The notes beneath the pieces were generated by a model. That model did no database searches. It saw nothing but the letters and a program-made list of their open reading frames with translations, and was not told the DNA's origin. Made by a program: the position numbers and the translations under genes. Shown in pieces: positions 11,447 through 23,500 of a stretch of 64,000 nucleotides of DNA (the first letter of the stretch is position 1; the number at the start of each line of letters is the position of its first letter). The stretch spans positions 1,674,001-1,738,000 of the forward strand of contig JAHLMK010000003.1 in assembly GCA_019915135.1 (NCBI GenBank), in the 5' to 3' direction. The stretch comes from Strobilurus pachycystidiatus. Its lineage: Eukaryota > Basidiomycota > Agaricomycetes > Agaricales > Physalacriaceae.

Positions 11447-12918
11447 ATGACCAAGAATATTGTCGGCCCCTTCGATTGGCAAATCCCTGGGTATCGGCAC
11501 GATGTCAATGTTGGGGAGACGAAGGATGAGAAGTTGAGGCGCGACTCGCGGGCGGATAAAAGAGTCCTTGCTGCTGGCAAAGCCTCTCGATCCACTACGA
11601 CAACCACGGTCGTTGACCCACTCACCACTGTAACGGCGACGACCATCCCACGGACTGACAATCCGTACCCAATGATCCCAGCGCCCTCGAAAGGACAGTG
11701 GGAAGCAACGCGACCTGCCCCGCATGTAAGTGACAGTCGACTGGATCTTAGATATAGCGGACTGACTTTAATCGTTTACAGCAAATTGCCCAAATTCCGA
11801 ACAATGTCATGTGGGCAAAGCAGACGATGCCGGGACGCAGTGTCCGCCCTCTCCCGCAACGACAGTCACCACGCTATGACTATACTTCTCACCCTCGCAG
11901 CAATCAGCAGTATAGCGCCTACAATCACGTCGCCGCCTCTCCAGGCTCTCCTCACCCCACTGGTGCTGTCACCGTCCCAATCACGTCGGGATCCAATGCG
12001 GTCGCCTCTGGATCTAACGGGGACATTGTTGTTCACGAGCAACATTCGGCACAGTTGTCTTCTCGTGGGTACCGGCCTATCGGATATCGCTCCCAACCGA
12101 CCGAGGGATACGTCAACCAAGCACCTGCCTACGATTACCGCGGATTACCCACCTACTACTCTTTCACGCCCGAGTTCGCCCAGTCCTCGTCTCACCGCGC
12201 AGAATTTCCGGCACCCATAATGCGCACGCACGCCGCGATCCAGCGTACTGCCCTACCCATCAGCTCTTATTCGAGCCTCGCGTCATGGGACGTTCTGCCT
12301 CCCCTTCCACCGCCACCGCCACCACCTCCCGCGCCTTCTACATCAACAACTTCTCCCCCTCCCCCACCATCAAGTCCTCCTCCTCCTCCTGCCAGGAAGA
12401 GGAAGCTCACGGGACAAGACACAGACGACCAGGAGGGGTCGAAAAGATGTAGAAGGGAGCCTGAAGAGGGTGAGGGAGCCGAGGACGGACTTGAAGATGA
12501 TGATGAGGAGACTCACCATATCGAAGAACCCACGGCTCTCGAAGATACCGAGGAATCCAAGGTCGTTGATGGCGTCGAGGAACTTGATGCTGACGAGTTT
12601 CAAGGCATTCCTGATCTCGACGAGGATGATGATGTGGCGAAGCTCGCTTCCGACTTCGGATTTCAGACCGGCCCTGATGGGTCGCTCATTATGCCGACAG
12701 CAGAGGATGAAGAGGAACAGGTTGATCTGTTCCCGCTCGACGATACCAATACTGGTGTCACTCCGTACTCCGACGCTGAGTCTGGTCGGTACGAGGATGA
12801 CGAAGCCGAAGCCGAAGCTGAGGAGGTTGCGGCAGACGACGTTGGAAAGACCGAGACAAAAGATGCTCTCGGTGGCAGAATGAGCCATCCCAAGTTGACA
12901 TTTTTCCGGGACTTATAA
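11447..12918 (+). CDS. Hypothetical protein, proline-rich and acidic
   Basis: I do not recognise this gene. Two exons (11447-11725 and 11782-12918) join in frame to give about 471 aa. The N-terminal exon starts with a compact segment (NIVGPFDWQIPGY) followed by a Thr-rich stretch. The middle is rich in Ser, Tyr and Gln. A polyproline tract near residue 260-300 is followed by basic RKRK and KRCRREP stretches that could serve in nuclear localisation. The C-terminal third is strongly acidic (Asp/Glu blocks). The composition suggests a disordered nuclear or scaffold protein, but this is inference. An in-frame ATG at 11393 is an alternative start. Confidence 0.55.
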
Positions 12919-13335
12919 GTCATAATACGTCTGTCCACTGGGATGATTACATTGTAGCGAAGGTGACCATGATAACCTGACCATTTTTCCTCCTTGGCAT
13001 GAGCTATAGTGTGCTAGTCTGAGTAAGCGTCCTTGTCGCCAGTTCTGCCAGAGGCTTCAAGTTCAGAATCATGATCACTCGATCGCGTTCGCATCACATG
13101 GTTTTTCGTTTTTTTGACTGCATGCTATTACCACGACGAGCTGGTGTTGCTCTCATCCAACTCTACGGCTTTGCGTCTCCTTTGACATGACATCCACGCC
13201 GCCAGCCATGGTGAGCCCGCGGAATTCTTGCCTTTGTATGTGCGCAGCCTGACGGCGGACAGGACAGCTTCTTTATACAGCGCACCGATTCCGAGGCGAC
13301 CAACGACTCGCTCTTTGTGGTTGTGCTCAGCACTG
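12919..13335. other. Intergenic, convergent genes
   Basis: About 400 bases lie between the 3' ends of the acidic-protein gene and F-box paralog 2. I see no feature beyond a T-run near 13105. Confidence 0.6.
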
Positions 13336-14946
13336 TCACTCGAGCGGCACCAGATACACAGGCGAGTCTTTGTCATTCCAGAATGAAATTTCCACCTCCA
13401 ACCCAGTTTTTTTCCATGCATCTAGTCGAAGAAGATCATCCGGCTGGAGCGCCGCAAATGGACTCTCATCGTCGGGGTAGGTCACTACAGTGTCGAGAAA
13501 CACTGCAGATTGTAGCCCAGAGGTGAAGCGCGTACAAAGCATGTCGACGAACGCGAAATCAAGGAATGACCAATCTGTATCAGAAGTAATCTCCAACTTC
13601 TTAAGCCTTGGGACGAACGCGTGTTTGGGAACTCTCCCTGCATCAATCGGGATCATTTGCTGGAAACAATGAACCAAGCCAACTGGCACAGGCATGCCTG
13701 GAGGATTGTGCGGCCGCTCTGGCCGGTCACCATGATATCTTGTCCCGCCAAAATCGAAGACCGTACGCAGTTCGACTAGGCCAGGCAGGAGTTGGAATAG
13801 TCGAGTGGCCGATTCCACTGTCAAGATTGGATTTTCAAGTTGTAAAGTCGTGAGGGAACATTGCGAGCGTTGGAGAAGACCAATAATGCCGTCTAGGGGG
13901 ACAGGAAGCCGGTGACGGGTTGTTTCGTCCATGGCAGCGTCTATACAGAGCTCGGAAAGGTTGGGGAGGGAAAGCAAGTCGAATTCTGCCGTCACCGTTG
14001 TATGCAGCGACGTGAGATTCTCGTAGGTCTGCCGAGAGGTAATTGGTGGAACCTGCTCATCATCATAGAAATATTGAGTGAGGCGCAAGGTTTCCAAGTG
14101 AGGGTGCCTGACGAGGATATGTTGCAAGGAGAAAATACACCAATCAGAGATATACAAGTAATTGACGTGAAGCGAGCGAAGGCCTGATTCGACGGGTAAA
14201 GAGAGCGCCTCGAGCGGGACTCCTGCAAGGAGTACTTTGGATAACATTGGCGCCTCTTCAAAAACGGTGATGACACCACGTAGTTCGTTTGGCAGCGGCA
14301 GGTCGAAGGAATCCTCGATATTCAACGTGTGCAAGTTGGGAAGATTTTTGCGCACGCGAATAAGGTCGACAACCAATTGCTCAGTGAGATGCCGAATGTG
14401 CACGGCCCCCCACTGTGGTGATACCTCCATCATCATCGCAAGGCCGTCCCGATCATTTTGCACCATACCATCGGTGGAAAAACTGATGGAGAAGTCAATT
14501 TCTTGGCCGCAAGTCCTATCAAGGAGGGTGCGAAGGGCGGACACAGACAATGTATCCTCATCCAGAGAGAGCTGGATGTTACACCATAGGCGAGGAAACT
14601 CTGTGGACACCATACGCCATTGACGGCAAACTCGACTGGCCTCCCAGAGCGAGTCGCCCTCAACAAAGACGTCAAGAGTCCCAAGGGCAAGAAAGATCTC
14701 CTGGAGAATCTCCGATGGTATACGCCGAATGGGGGAAAGAATTGGCCGGAGCGCGTCTCGCAGTTCTTCCAGCTCCATCTGCTGCTTGCGGTATCCGACA
14801 TCAGTGGGATCTAGCCGCGAGAGGGCGTCCTCGCAGTCGAACAGCAATTCCTTGACGAGACCCTCCTCAGGAGAGGTAGGTGGGTTGTTGGTATGCAGAA
14901 GGTGCTGACTATCAGCTGGGAGTAAAGCTAGAGGGAACTCATGCAT
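13336..14946 (-). CDS. F-box protein, LRR-like (paralog 2)
   Basis: A 536-aa paralog of the gene at 7373-8965. It has a predicted helical N-terminus, then the F-box core IRRIPSEILQEIFLAL at about residue 72-87. Next comes the shared WRMVSTEFPRLWCNI segment, and then a leucine-rich C-terminal region containing phrases such as LPVPLDGIIGLLQRSQCSL that are nearly identical in paralog 1. Probably an SCF ligase adaptor of unknown target. The start at 14946 corresponds to the start chosen for paralog 1. The upstream region carries the same repeated leader block. No frameshift is seen, so the gene looks intact. Confidence 0.75.
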   Translation of the reverse strand: MHEFPLALLPADSQHLLHTNNPPTSPEEGLVKELLFDCEDALSRLDPTDVGYRKQQMELEELRDALRPILSPIRRIPSEILQEIFLALGTLDVFVEGDSLWEASRVCRQWRMVSTEFPRLWCNIQLSLDEDTLSVSALRTLLDRTCGQEIDFSISFSTDGMVQNDRDGLAMMMEVSPQWGAVHIRHLTEQLVVDLIRVRKNLPNLHTLNIEDSFDLPLPNELRGVITVFEEAPMLSKVLLAGVPLEALSLPVESGLRSLHVNYLYISDWCIFSLQHILVRHPHLETLRLTQYFYDDEQVPPITSRQTYENLTSLHTTVTAEFDLLSLPNLSELCIDAAMDETTRHRLPVPLDGIIGLLQRSQCSLTTLQLENPILTVESATRLFQLLPGLVELRTVFDFGGTRYHGDRPERPHNPPGMPVPVGLVHCFQQMIPIDAGRVPKHAFVPRLKKLEITSDTDWSFLDFAFVDMLCTRFTSGLQSAVFLDTVVTYPDDESPFAALQPDDLLRLDAWKKTGLEVEISFWNDKDSPVYLVPLE

Positions 14947-15660
14947 GTTATGCAGGGGACGTAGTTGTCTGCGATGATGGCAATGAGTAAGCTGAGTCAG
15001 GCAGAACACAAGAGACGTACGGATGTGAGGATTGCTGGTAAGAGATTTGGGCTACACGCTGCCACTCCGGTTGACTTGTTTGCTATTAAGTGAAACGACG
15101 GTGGTCCGAGACCTTCGAAGGATCTGCCTGACGACTAGACAATAACGTCTTAGGTGCATGATAACAGTAGTTCAGGTCGGTCGATGATGCAGCGGGGATC
15201 AAGGAAATCTATTGTGAATGAGACAAAACATCCGACCAGGCAACAACGCCGCTTACCGGTGGTGTACTCGTTCTATGCAGTCGCTGTTCTTGTCTGCAGT
15301 GACGGCAACGAATGTCGAGCCCTGTCGAGCCTGATAGAGACACAAGATTTACGGATGTCTGTGGTAAGACGCTTGCACTAGATGATGCCAATTTGTTGAA
15401 CAATTGATAGAAAAGTGACGATGGTCCGAGAGCTGTGACCGGTACCTACCTGGCAGCTGAACAATTGATCTCCCGGTCGAATGATAGCAACGTACTTCAG
15501 GCTCGTCGATGCAATGACGGTGAAAGTAGGCGTGAAGAAGTGAGGTAACTTGTCATATAGGCCTTGTCGACAGACAATGTTCGCTATTGTGGATGAATTC
15601 GTCTCATCCGAGGACCAGGCAACGAGACATACCGTAGCAAGCGGTGAGTTGTAATCCCTC
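14947..15660. other. Repeated F-box upstream blocks
   Basis: No coding gene. The stretch holds two or more degenerate copies of the F-box upstream block. GACGATGGTCCGAGAGCT, GTTCAGG..GTCGATG and the CCGGTGG junction next to GCTTAC recur at about 15085-15260 and 15410-15640. The same order is found at 17380-17560 and 17640-17815. Confidence 0.45.
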
Positions 15661-15994
15661 CCTTCGCAATTCATCTAGTCATAGTGGCATGCCAGAATGC
15701 CCCGCTGCACAGTTGCTCCGCGACATCGCTGTATGCTTCCCTTTTTTCGTCAACTTGAACTGGTCAGAGCTCAAGCCGGTATTGTTCGCAAAGACTTCGA
15801 AGATTCCTGCCAATGCGTGTGCTGAGCAAACTTGAACGAGGCAAATAAAAGGCAGATTTGCGGCTGCTGTGGGAGGAGGAAAGTGAGGTGCCGGTTCGGC
15901 AAGTGGCGGCACCATGCCTCTAGTCTCCCCTAGGCAGACTCGATCAGCTCGTACCTCACTGATACCATGCCTCTCTTGATGATTGGTGTGCGAT

Positions 15995-16237
15995 CAAGTT
16001 GATGGCATCGCACACCAAAAGGTCTTGTCTGACGCCCGGGATTGCTACAAACCTGACATGTCTCTCGTTCGTCGGCTCACATCTGAGCTTCTGAACGAGG
16101 TTTTTGTACACATCGCCCGTGATTCCTCGTTTGACGCGCTCGAGGGATCTCAGCGCCATATTCTTGGTGTTTGCCGGAGGCGGAGAGGCTGTGGTCATCC
16201 ATTACCGTCAAAGTGAACCGGCTTGAGGTTGACTAAC
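15995..16237 (+). pseudogene. F-box gene fragment (copy of the 18653 gene)
   Basis: Plus-strand sequence matches the N-terminal part of the F-box protein at 18653-20119: SLVRRLTSELLNEVFVHIA here against SLVRRLPSELLNEIFVHVA there, then LEGSQRHILGVCRR. After that the copy has lost about 25 bases relative to the intact gene (the IALANGSLW segment) and runs into a stop. The remainder of the gene is absent: similarity ends where the truncated minus-strand F-box copy and unrelated bases begin. It is a non-functional fragment. Confidence 0.8.
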
Positions 16238-16358
16238 TGGCCGTCTACTGGTGTATGAGAACAAGAGCATTATTACGGCACCAGTCCAGTTGCCAGACTT
16301 CAGAGGCAATACACGTACGTACATATGTACAAGAGTAAAACAAAACATCTCGGCACTC

Positions 16359-17191
16359 TCATTCAAGAGACACGTTGGATAACATCGGCGCAACTTCGAA
16401 AACGGTGAAGGAACCAGGTTCGTTCGGTACCGGTGGCAGGCAGGAGAGGTATCCTTGATATACAACGTCTCCAACTTGGGGAGATTTCCGCGCACGGAAA
16501 TAAGATCATTGGCCAATTTTACAGTGAACCGCTGAAAGCGGGCGGTCTTCCACTGAGGTGATACGTCCATCATCATCGCAAGACCTTCACGGTCAAGTTG
16601 CTCCTGGCCGTCTTCAATGGAGAAGTTGATGATGAAATCGATGCTATGGCCGCGAGTCCTATCGAGGACTGTGCGAAGGGCGGGCTCAAGCGGCAGTCTG
16701 TCAAAATGATGGTAATGGAAAGAGAGCTCGATGTTAGACCAAAGGCGAGCAAAGGATATGGACACCAGACGCCATCTGCGGCAAACTCGACTGACCCTCC
16801 AATGCGGGTCCCAGGGCCACAAGACGACGAAATCCCCAAGCGCAAGAAAGATCTCCTGGAGAATCTCCGTGGGTATACGCCGAATGACGGAAAGAGCTGA
16901 TCTTAACATGTCTTGTAGATCTTCCAGATCCCAGCGGCGGTCCATGAGGCGGTCCATGGCACGGCGGTCCAGGACACAGCGGTCCACTGGCATGTCACGG
17001 TATCTGCCGATAGTGTGATCTAGCTGTGCGAGGGTTTGATCGTAGTCAGACAGCAATTCCTTCAAGAGAACCTGCTCATGAGAGGAAGGTGGGTTGTTGT
17101 TTTGTAGGAGGTCCTGAATAGCAACTGGGAGTGAATCTAGAAGTGGATTTCTCCTCCAAAAATGTTTGGATATTTCGTCTGTGATTCGCAT
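16359..17191 (-). pseudogene. Truncated F-box gene (paralog 3)
   Basis: Minus-strand copy of the F-box family at 7373 and 13336. It keeps an intact N-terminus, the F-box core IRRIPTEILQEIFLAL and the following segment to LPKLETLYIKDT. A frameshift lies near 16440-16450: family-like sequence (FTVFEVAPMLSNVSLE) continues in another frame and stops at 16359. The C-terminal half present in the paralogs (about 300 aa) is missing. A small in-frame insertion rich in RRAMDRLMDRR is also unique to this copy. Likely inactive, or at most an F-box-only fragment. Confidence 0.75.
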
Positions 17192-18356
17192 GCTTTGCAG
17201 AGGACGTTGTCCGCATTGACGGCAATGAGTGAGCCGAGTTGGAAAAGAAAGCAAGACACGTACATATGTCTATGAGGATTGCTGGTGAGAGGTTTGGGCT
17301 ATATGCTACCACTCCGATTGACTTACTCGCTATTAAGTATGTGAGAGCTTAGAATGAACTGCCCGACGACTAAACAATAACGCCCCAGTTGCATGATAGC
17401 AGCTTCGTTCAGGTTGGTCGATGATGCAACGAAGAGCAAGGGAACGAGGTGACTTGTCATGCAGGCCTTGTCGACGCTATTGTCAATGAGCGCTTAATGA
17501 GCCTGGACCATCCGACCAGGCAACGACGCTTACCGTGGCAAGTGGAGTATACCCGTAGAATGCAGTGGATGTTGTTGTCTGTAGCGACGGCGATGAGTAA
17601 GGCGAGTCTGATAAGATTCAGAACACAAAAGACGTACAATTAGTCTCCAAGTTGCATAATGGCAAGATACCCCAGGTTCGTCGATACAATGAAGGGCGAG
17701 GAGGTGGGATTACTTGTCATAGTTAGACCATGTCGACGGACAACGTTCGCTATTGTTAATGAGTCTAGATAATCCGAAGACCAGGCGACAGCGCTTACCG
17801 GTGGCAAGTGGCATAGACCCGGATGGCACTGATATACTATGGTCATTCGGAGACATGGATCCAGAACTCGGTAAACATGCGATACTTATTGTCGAATCAC
17901 ATCGCACTGCAGTTTACGACAGCGATAGTATTCCCGATATCTATCAGACATGAATTCGGAGTACGATATAGAGGGCAATTGAGAACGCACCAATGCTTAC
18001 AAGCAAGTTGACTCCCTCCCGTCGTGATAGCATGATGGCATGCCGGATCCTACCAATGTATGTACCATGCTTCAGCCATGCGCCGCTGTACATTTGCTCC
18101 GCGACATCGCTGGATACCTCCCTTGCGTCGATTGGTCGGAGCTCCAGCCGGCGATGTTTTAATGACTGTGAAGATTACTGCCGTGTGCACAAAAAAAGCT
18201 GAGCTCAGAGTCTTTTACATACGTTCGCCAGGGTGGCACGTCTTGGGCTGAGTGCGGCACACGGGGCGAACTTGAATGAGGCAAATGAAAGGACGTTGTC
18301 ATTGGGAGGAGGAAAGGGAGGAGGTGCAGGTGCCGGTTCGGCAAGCCATCACGATG
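17192..18356. other. Duplicated upstream segment of F-box genes
   Basis: No gene is seen. Bases 17192-17815 repeat the F-box upstream blocks found at 14947-15640. Bases about 17990-18350 match about 15660-15920, with shared phrases such as TTGCTCCGCGACATCGCTG and GTGCCGGTTCGGCAAG. Together with the matching gene fragment this shows one duplicated segment. Confidence 0.5.
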
Positions 18357-18652
18357 GCCCTTCAAAGCTTCACTCCCTTCAGGGAAGTTCAGGCTTGCTC
18401 TCGACCATATCTTCCCCGCGCTCCAGTTCATGGATGTGCGTACATCTAGGCTTCTCTGAATTGCACTGACACAACTTTCAGATCAAGGCTCTCACCTCGG
18501 ACAATGCCTGTGATTGTCTAGGGAATTCACTACTTGCTCGCGCATCGCAATACACCACTCTGGCTGACATTCCCCTCACCTCTAATGACCCTCCAACGGA
18601 AGAGAAGCTTCGGTACCTTGAAGGCATTGCACTGCCTGCCATCGATGCTGAC

Positions 18653-20119
18653 ATGGCGCTCACCATGTCAAAAATTGCCAGTCTTCGGACAGCCCTGTCT
18701 CGCTTGATCGCACACCAAGAGGTCTTGTCTGAGGCCCGGGATCGCTACAAAACTGTGGTGTCTCTAGTTCGTCGGCTCCCATCTGAGCTTCTCAACGAGA
18801 TTTTTGTACACGTCGCCCGTGACTCCTCGTTTAACGCGCTCGAGGGATCTCAGCGTCATCTTCTTGGTGTTTGTCGGAGGTGGAGAGAGATAGCCTTGGC
18901 CAATGGCTCGCTGTGGTCATTCTTCACAGTCAAGGCGAACCAGCTTGGCGATGTCAATGAGGACCGCTTTTTGCATCTTGCAGAAGCACTCCGGCGCTCT
19001 CGTAATAGTCCACTCAGGATAAACATCGACGCCTTCCCCACTTATGGCGTCCGAGCTCGGATGATCTCCCTTCTACTCTCCGAGGCCCCCCGGTGGCGTA
19101 CAGCGTCTCTGGCATTTTTGTCACCCGTGGATCTTCTTTCATTGGCGGATCGGCCACTCAACACAACCATGCTGGAAGAACTCTCTATTAGCTTTCACGG
19201 TTGCGAGCCGGAAAATCCCCCAATCACCATCTTTCGAAACTCCCCCTGTCTTCGGTCTGTAACTCTGGGCCTCGATTGTTCCGACCTTGATCTTCCCTGG
19301 GCGCAAATTGACCGCCTGTCCATCATGGAGTTGAGCGATTTCTATGCATCCAGCGACGAGCCCACGTTCTTCATTGATATCATCAAACGCTGCACTTCCC
19401 TTTCCTATCTCTGCATCAAAAACGAGGACGAGTCTCACGATGAACCATACGACGCAATCACCATACCATCCCTTGTGTCACTCACCACCGGGTATTCCGA
19501 CTTCATGGACCAGCTCACAGTGCCAAACCTGCGAGAGGCAGTCATACACGGTGCCAATGATCCCCAGAATAACGCTCTGTCTTCCCTTGCCGACCTACTC
19601 AAGCGCTCAGACTGCTATCGCTCCCTCACACACCTTGATTGTCACAAGATGGCGTACTCTGCGCGTGCGGAGGAGTTCCAACTCATCTCCGTTCTGCGCT
19701 TGACAGTGAATCTCGAGCATCTAGCAGTCCAGTCGGGCATTTGGGAGCAGCAGGAGCGCTTCCCAGACGAACCAGAAGAGCGGGAGGATGACGTCGAAAT
19801 TGCAGACATCCTCATGTCGTTGAAAGAAGTGGCCTTTCTCCCAGAGCTGCGCTCTCTGACACTTGTCGTTTTAGGCAAGTTCGAAACTTGGACGATATAT
19901 AGATATTTCGGCTGCAACGAAGACGATACGGTGCTAAAAATACTTGAACAGCGCTGGGAGCTGGGTAGATTGAGAGATGTTCGATTTATGCTCAGTTATA
20001 GTGCACTCAGCTCCGCCAGCTGGGAGAAGCTGGCGCTCTCCTGCTCCAGCAGTGACCATTACCTCGACGTGCTGAGGGAGAGGGGAATGAGCATTGTCTT
20101 GGTAGGCAATACGAAATAG
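18653..20119 (+). CDS. F-box protein, LRR-like (plus-strand family)
   Basis: A 488-aa protein with a short coiled N-terminal helix (ALSRLIAHQEVLSEARDRYK), an F-box-like core SLVRRLPSELLNEIFVHVA (about residues 37-55) and the WREIALANGSLW segment typical of Agaricomycete F-box genes. A long leucine-rich C-terminal part follows. Probably an SCF ubiquitin ligase adaptor. The family differs from the minus-strand paralogs. The reading frame stays open back to about 18480, behind an acceptor-like TTTCAG, and that stretch looks protein-like, so an upstream coding exon (perhaps from about 18357) is possible. 18653 is the first clear ATG. Its 5' half is duplicated as the fragment at 15995-16237. Confidence 0.75.
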   Translation: MALTMSKIASLRTALSRLIAHQEVLSEARDRYKTVVSLVRRLPSELLNEIFVHVARDSSFNALEGSQRHLLGVCRRWREIALANGSLWSFFTVKANQLGDVNEDRFLHLAEALRRSRNSPLRINIDAFPTYGVRARMISLLLSEAPRWRTASLAFLSPVDLLSLADRPLNTTMLEELSISFHGCEPENPPITIFRNSPCLRSVTLGLDCSDLDLPWAQIDRLSIMELSDFYASSDEPTFFIDIIKRCTSLSYLCIKNEDESHDEPYDAITIPSLVSLTTGYSDFMDQLTVPNLREAVIHGANDPQNNALSSLADLLKRSDCYRSLTHLDCHKMAYSARAEEFQLISVLRLTVNLEHLAVQSGIWEQQERFPDEPEEREDDVEIADILMSLKEVAFLPELRSLTLVVLGKFETWTIYRYFGCNEDDTVLKILEQRWELGRLRDVRFMLSYSALSSASWEKLALSCSSSDHYLDVLRERGMSIVLVGNTK

Positions 20120-20586
20120 CGCGAGAAATCTCGAGCTCTGCTGGAACGCCGTTTGATATGACACTTATTCATCTCTTGATCCTGTCTTGATCGGCACACA
20201 TGTCTCTCCGATTCGTTCGACGCCACGTTTCTCATGATCCCCATTGATCAATTGGAGGATGGAAACATCTTCTCAATTTTCACTCACTAAATGCTCTATG
20301 CCATATACTAGATTCACAGATTTCTAGGCCAATTGCTTCTGTATGTCACTTCGTACTATCCGGTACTTATCTCACTTACAATGCTCCTAACGTGCCCCCA
20401 TGAGCAATAGTCTCAAATTGAGTCTCTATCTATTGGATGCTAGACATGGAAGGGGGCAATGCTCGAACACCCAATCCTGCTCGAATCCTGGACGGCACGG
20501 CCACGTTCACGACGCGATCGAGGTTGGATGCAATTTCAAACACCCCTTAATAAATTCTCACGCGGCTCGCCTTCCTTCTCCCCGTC
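20120..20586. other. Intergenic, nothing recognised
   Basis: Bases between the F-box gene and the large plus-strand gene. I see no gene, RNA or repeat. Confidence 0.6.
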
Positions 20587-23500
20587 ATGGACGACATCGT
20601 AGCCATACAAGACTGGGACGCCTACCAAGGCCTGAACATTGAAGACGAAGCGCCTCTGATGGCGCCGTCCATAGACATAAAGGTTATTTACAGATACATA
20701 ATCTCAATCCTGGGTACGCGCGTCTAATCCTGCATTAGAGGGATCTTGATAGTGTGCTGTCTGGAGAGGAGATGGACTTCGAGGGAGAATTTGCGTGTAC
20801 AAAAAACTATACAAAGGCGCCTAACCCCCTCCTCTATCTGAAGGGCCTTGGCCATTTCGGAATGCCTCTGAGTGCACGGGATGCCCTCGCCATCAAGAAG
20901 GCATCTGTCGAGGGTAGCGGTGTTGAAACAGGCATTTGGACATTTCCGGGCGCGAAGGTGCGACGATTCAGACGCGTTTTCATTCTCCAATTGATTCCTT
21001 ACCAAGGTACAATTCCGCAATAAAAAGTGGAAGCCCTGGCTCACGAGAACCGCCATCCCGGCTGTCAATTACGTCCTGGGCGCAAATTTACAATCATCCT
21101 CGGTGCAGTACAAGGTCGAGAACATTACCCTCCGAAGGGCCCATACACAGTGTGTTCCTATGATTTGGGGTTGAAAGGGGTAGCTCATTTGTGGTGCTAG
21201 AACTATCGACGTCCATGAAGGGTCCGTTCTTTGTTGCATCTATATGCCTGCTCTTATCTCTGACCTGTACTGTCGCAGGACGAGAGACGATCCACTTCAG
21301 TATGGAAATCTGACCATCATTCTCCCCTCCGCTTCGCGTCACGTCGGCGGCCAAATCCGACTCACACACGAAGGAACGGCTCGGACTTTCGAGACTGCCC
21401 GGCGTACTATCGACACATCTGTGACACTTGTTGCGTCGTACACGGGCGTCAGTCAACACCTCGATCCCCTACCATCAGGCTACGTAGTCAGCATCAACTG
21501 CAAGCTCTGCTGTTCCGCGGAACAACATATACCTCGTCTTTTAGTGCTCGATAGCAAACTTGATCAACTTCGGACCATATTTCGCTCTTGGAGGCAACAG
21601 CTGAATGGCGGGTTCGACGGCGCTGGGAGCGAGAACGCTCCACCGCAAGTGCTTGCTTGTCTCCTTATAGGGAATTACAACTTGAAAGCTACTCCCGACT
21701 TCAAATTGATGTCTCTTCTCGTTCCAGACCGATTGATGTTGAGGCTCGTCGCGCCCGTAGCTAAGGCGTACGGCTTCGACCTTCATCTTTCCAATGTTTC
21801 GTATACCGAACAAGGTACATTACACCTCGACGAACAGTATGACGAGGATGAAAATCACTATGGTAGTAATTCGGATGAGCTCGAAGATGAGGACGAATCC
21901 GACCACGATCCGTCTGACGATGAATATGGAGACTACGACGACTGGGACTCATGCGATTTGGATCCGGACAACGTACGAAACAAAAGCCTTCGCTTTACGG
22001 GAGTCATTGGACTTGATGGTTTGCCGAAGCGCGTAGATGGCTTGTCTGCCCACTACCAAGAAGACTCTCATGGGGGTGGGATCTTTCTCAATGGGAGCAT
22101 GACCGACTACTGGCCCGAGCCCGACACCAAGGTATGTTAATTTGAGATACAACCTTTCTGGTGACCTGACATTCACAGTGCTTCGGTGACTTGACGAATG
22201 GTGCGGTGTCCTGTCCTCTGGATCACTATCTCTACTCATACATTCCAACAGTCTATGACGGGACTGCCCTCATCATCTCGCCATGCAATTCGAGCACCAT
22301 CACTTTTACAACGGGGGACATTTGCGAGTACGCCTTGACAAAATTGCAATCTTCCCTCTCGGAGCATCCTACAAACAAAGAAAAGCAATTTGTCAGTGCT
22401 CTTCAAGTTTGGTTGACGCAGAACCGTTCCGCTGGTGGTGTCAAGGCGGCGGCCTTGACTCGGACTCGAGTTGCCAATATTCTGCGCGAGAGTGCCATCC
22501 GATGGAAGGATGTGTTTGTGTTTACTGAGTCGCTACGCAGTTGCGGCATGGATAACGTTGTCGAAGTCTTGGGCTTGGATGCTCTAGTGTCCGCATTTCA
22601 CTCGTTCGAGTGGTACAGCTTGGAAGACGCGTATGTTCCCGGTTCATACTACTGTTCTCAGAACTGAACACACCCCATCTCCAGATATACGGAAGCTTTA
22701 TCGAAAACTCGTTCAATTCGCCTTCGAGGTCAAGTTATTGCGCGTTTGTTGACGATAGCCATGGAACACCGGAACACTGTCGATGTGTTCTTTTGGTGCG
22801 AGAATCAACGGGACAGTGTGCTGGGCACACTTCAGGGGATAGAAGGGTCCGACGTAGACTGGATCATGGTTCTCATTCAATCAATGGCCAACCCAATGGA
22901 ATACTTGTGCTCGGTGTAAGTCTTTAAGCTCCGTTTCTCAATCTGAATGCTCAATGCAGGTATAGCTTCATTCCTCATCTTCATGATATCCATGAACCAA
23001 TTGACATACCGATCTGGACTATCGTGTTGACGCGTATTCACGAGATCGCTCAATCCAGAGCACCCGTCTGGGACACGAGCACTCTCACGGACATCATCAG
23101 GAGCTGCCTTAAGCGAATTGGGGACGCCATAGCCACATATCCTATGGACGCGGAACCGCCATCTGCGCCGAGATGGGGCTTTAATGACTCTTACTCGCTC
23201 GTCCCGACGATTGATCCTGTCATGGCGTACCTAGAGCTGGGTGCACAACTCGATGCCTTCGAAGCTTGCATGCCGTTCTTCCAGAGAATGTTGGCCGACG
23301 AGGACACGCAGCGGTCAACTTTTCCGGAGCACCCACCCTCGACGTATCATTCTCTCCTAGTCCTACGGTTGAACGATTTCCTACGGGATAAGCATCCTCA
23401 CTATAGCAAGGCACTGCAGCCTTTCTTTCGCCAGGCTACGAGCACACTGCTGGCAATATACCCGAACCTTAGCGAAGCCTTCCATATCGCTCTCGAGCAC

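Noticed and set aside
12370..12888. Minus-strand frame opposite the acidic gene
   Set aside because: It mirrors Asp/Glu-rich codons and has no protein-like motifs.
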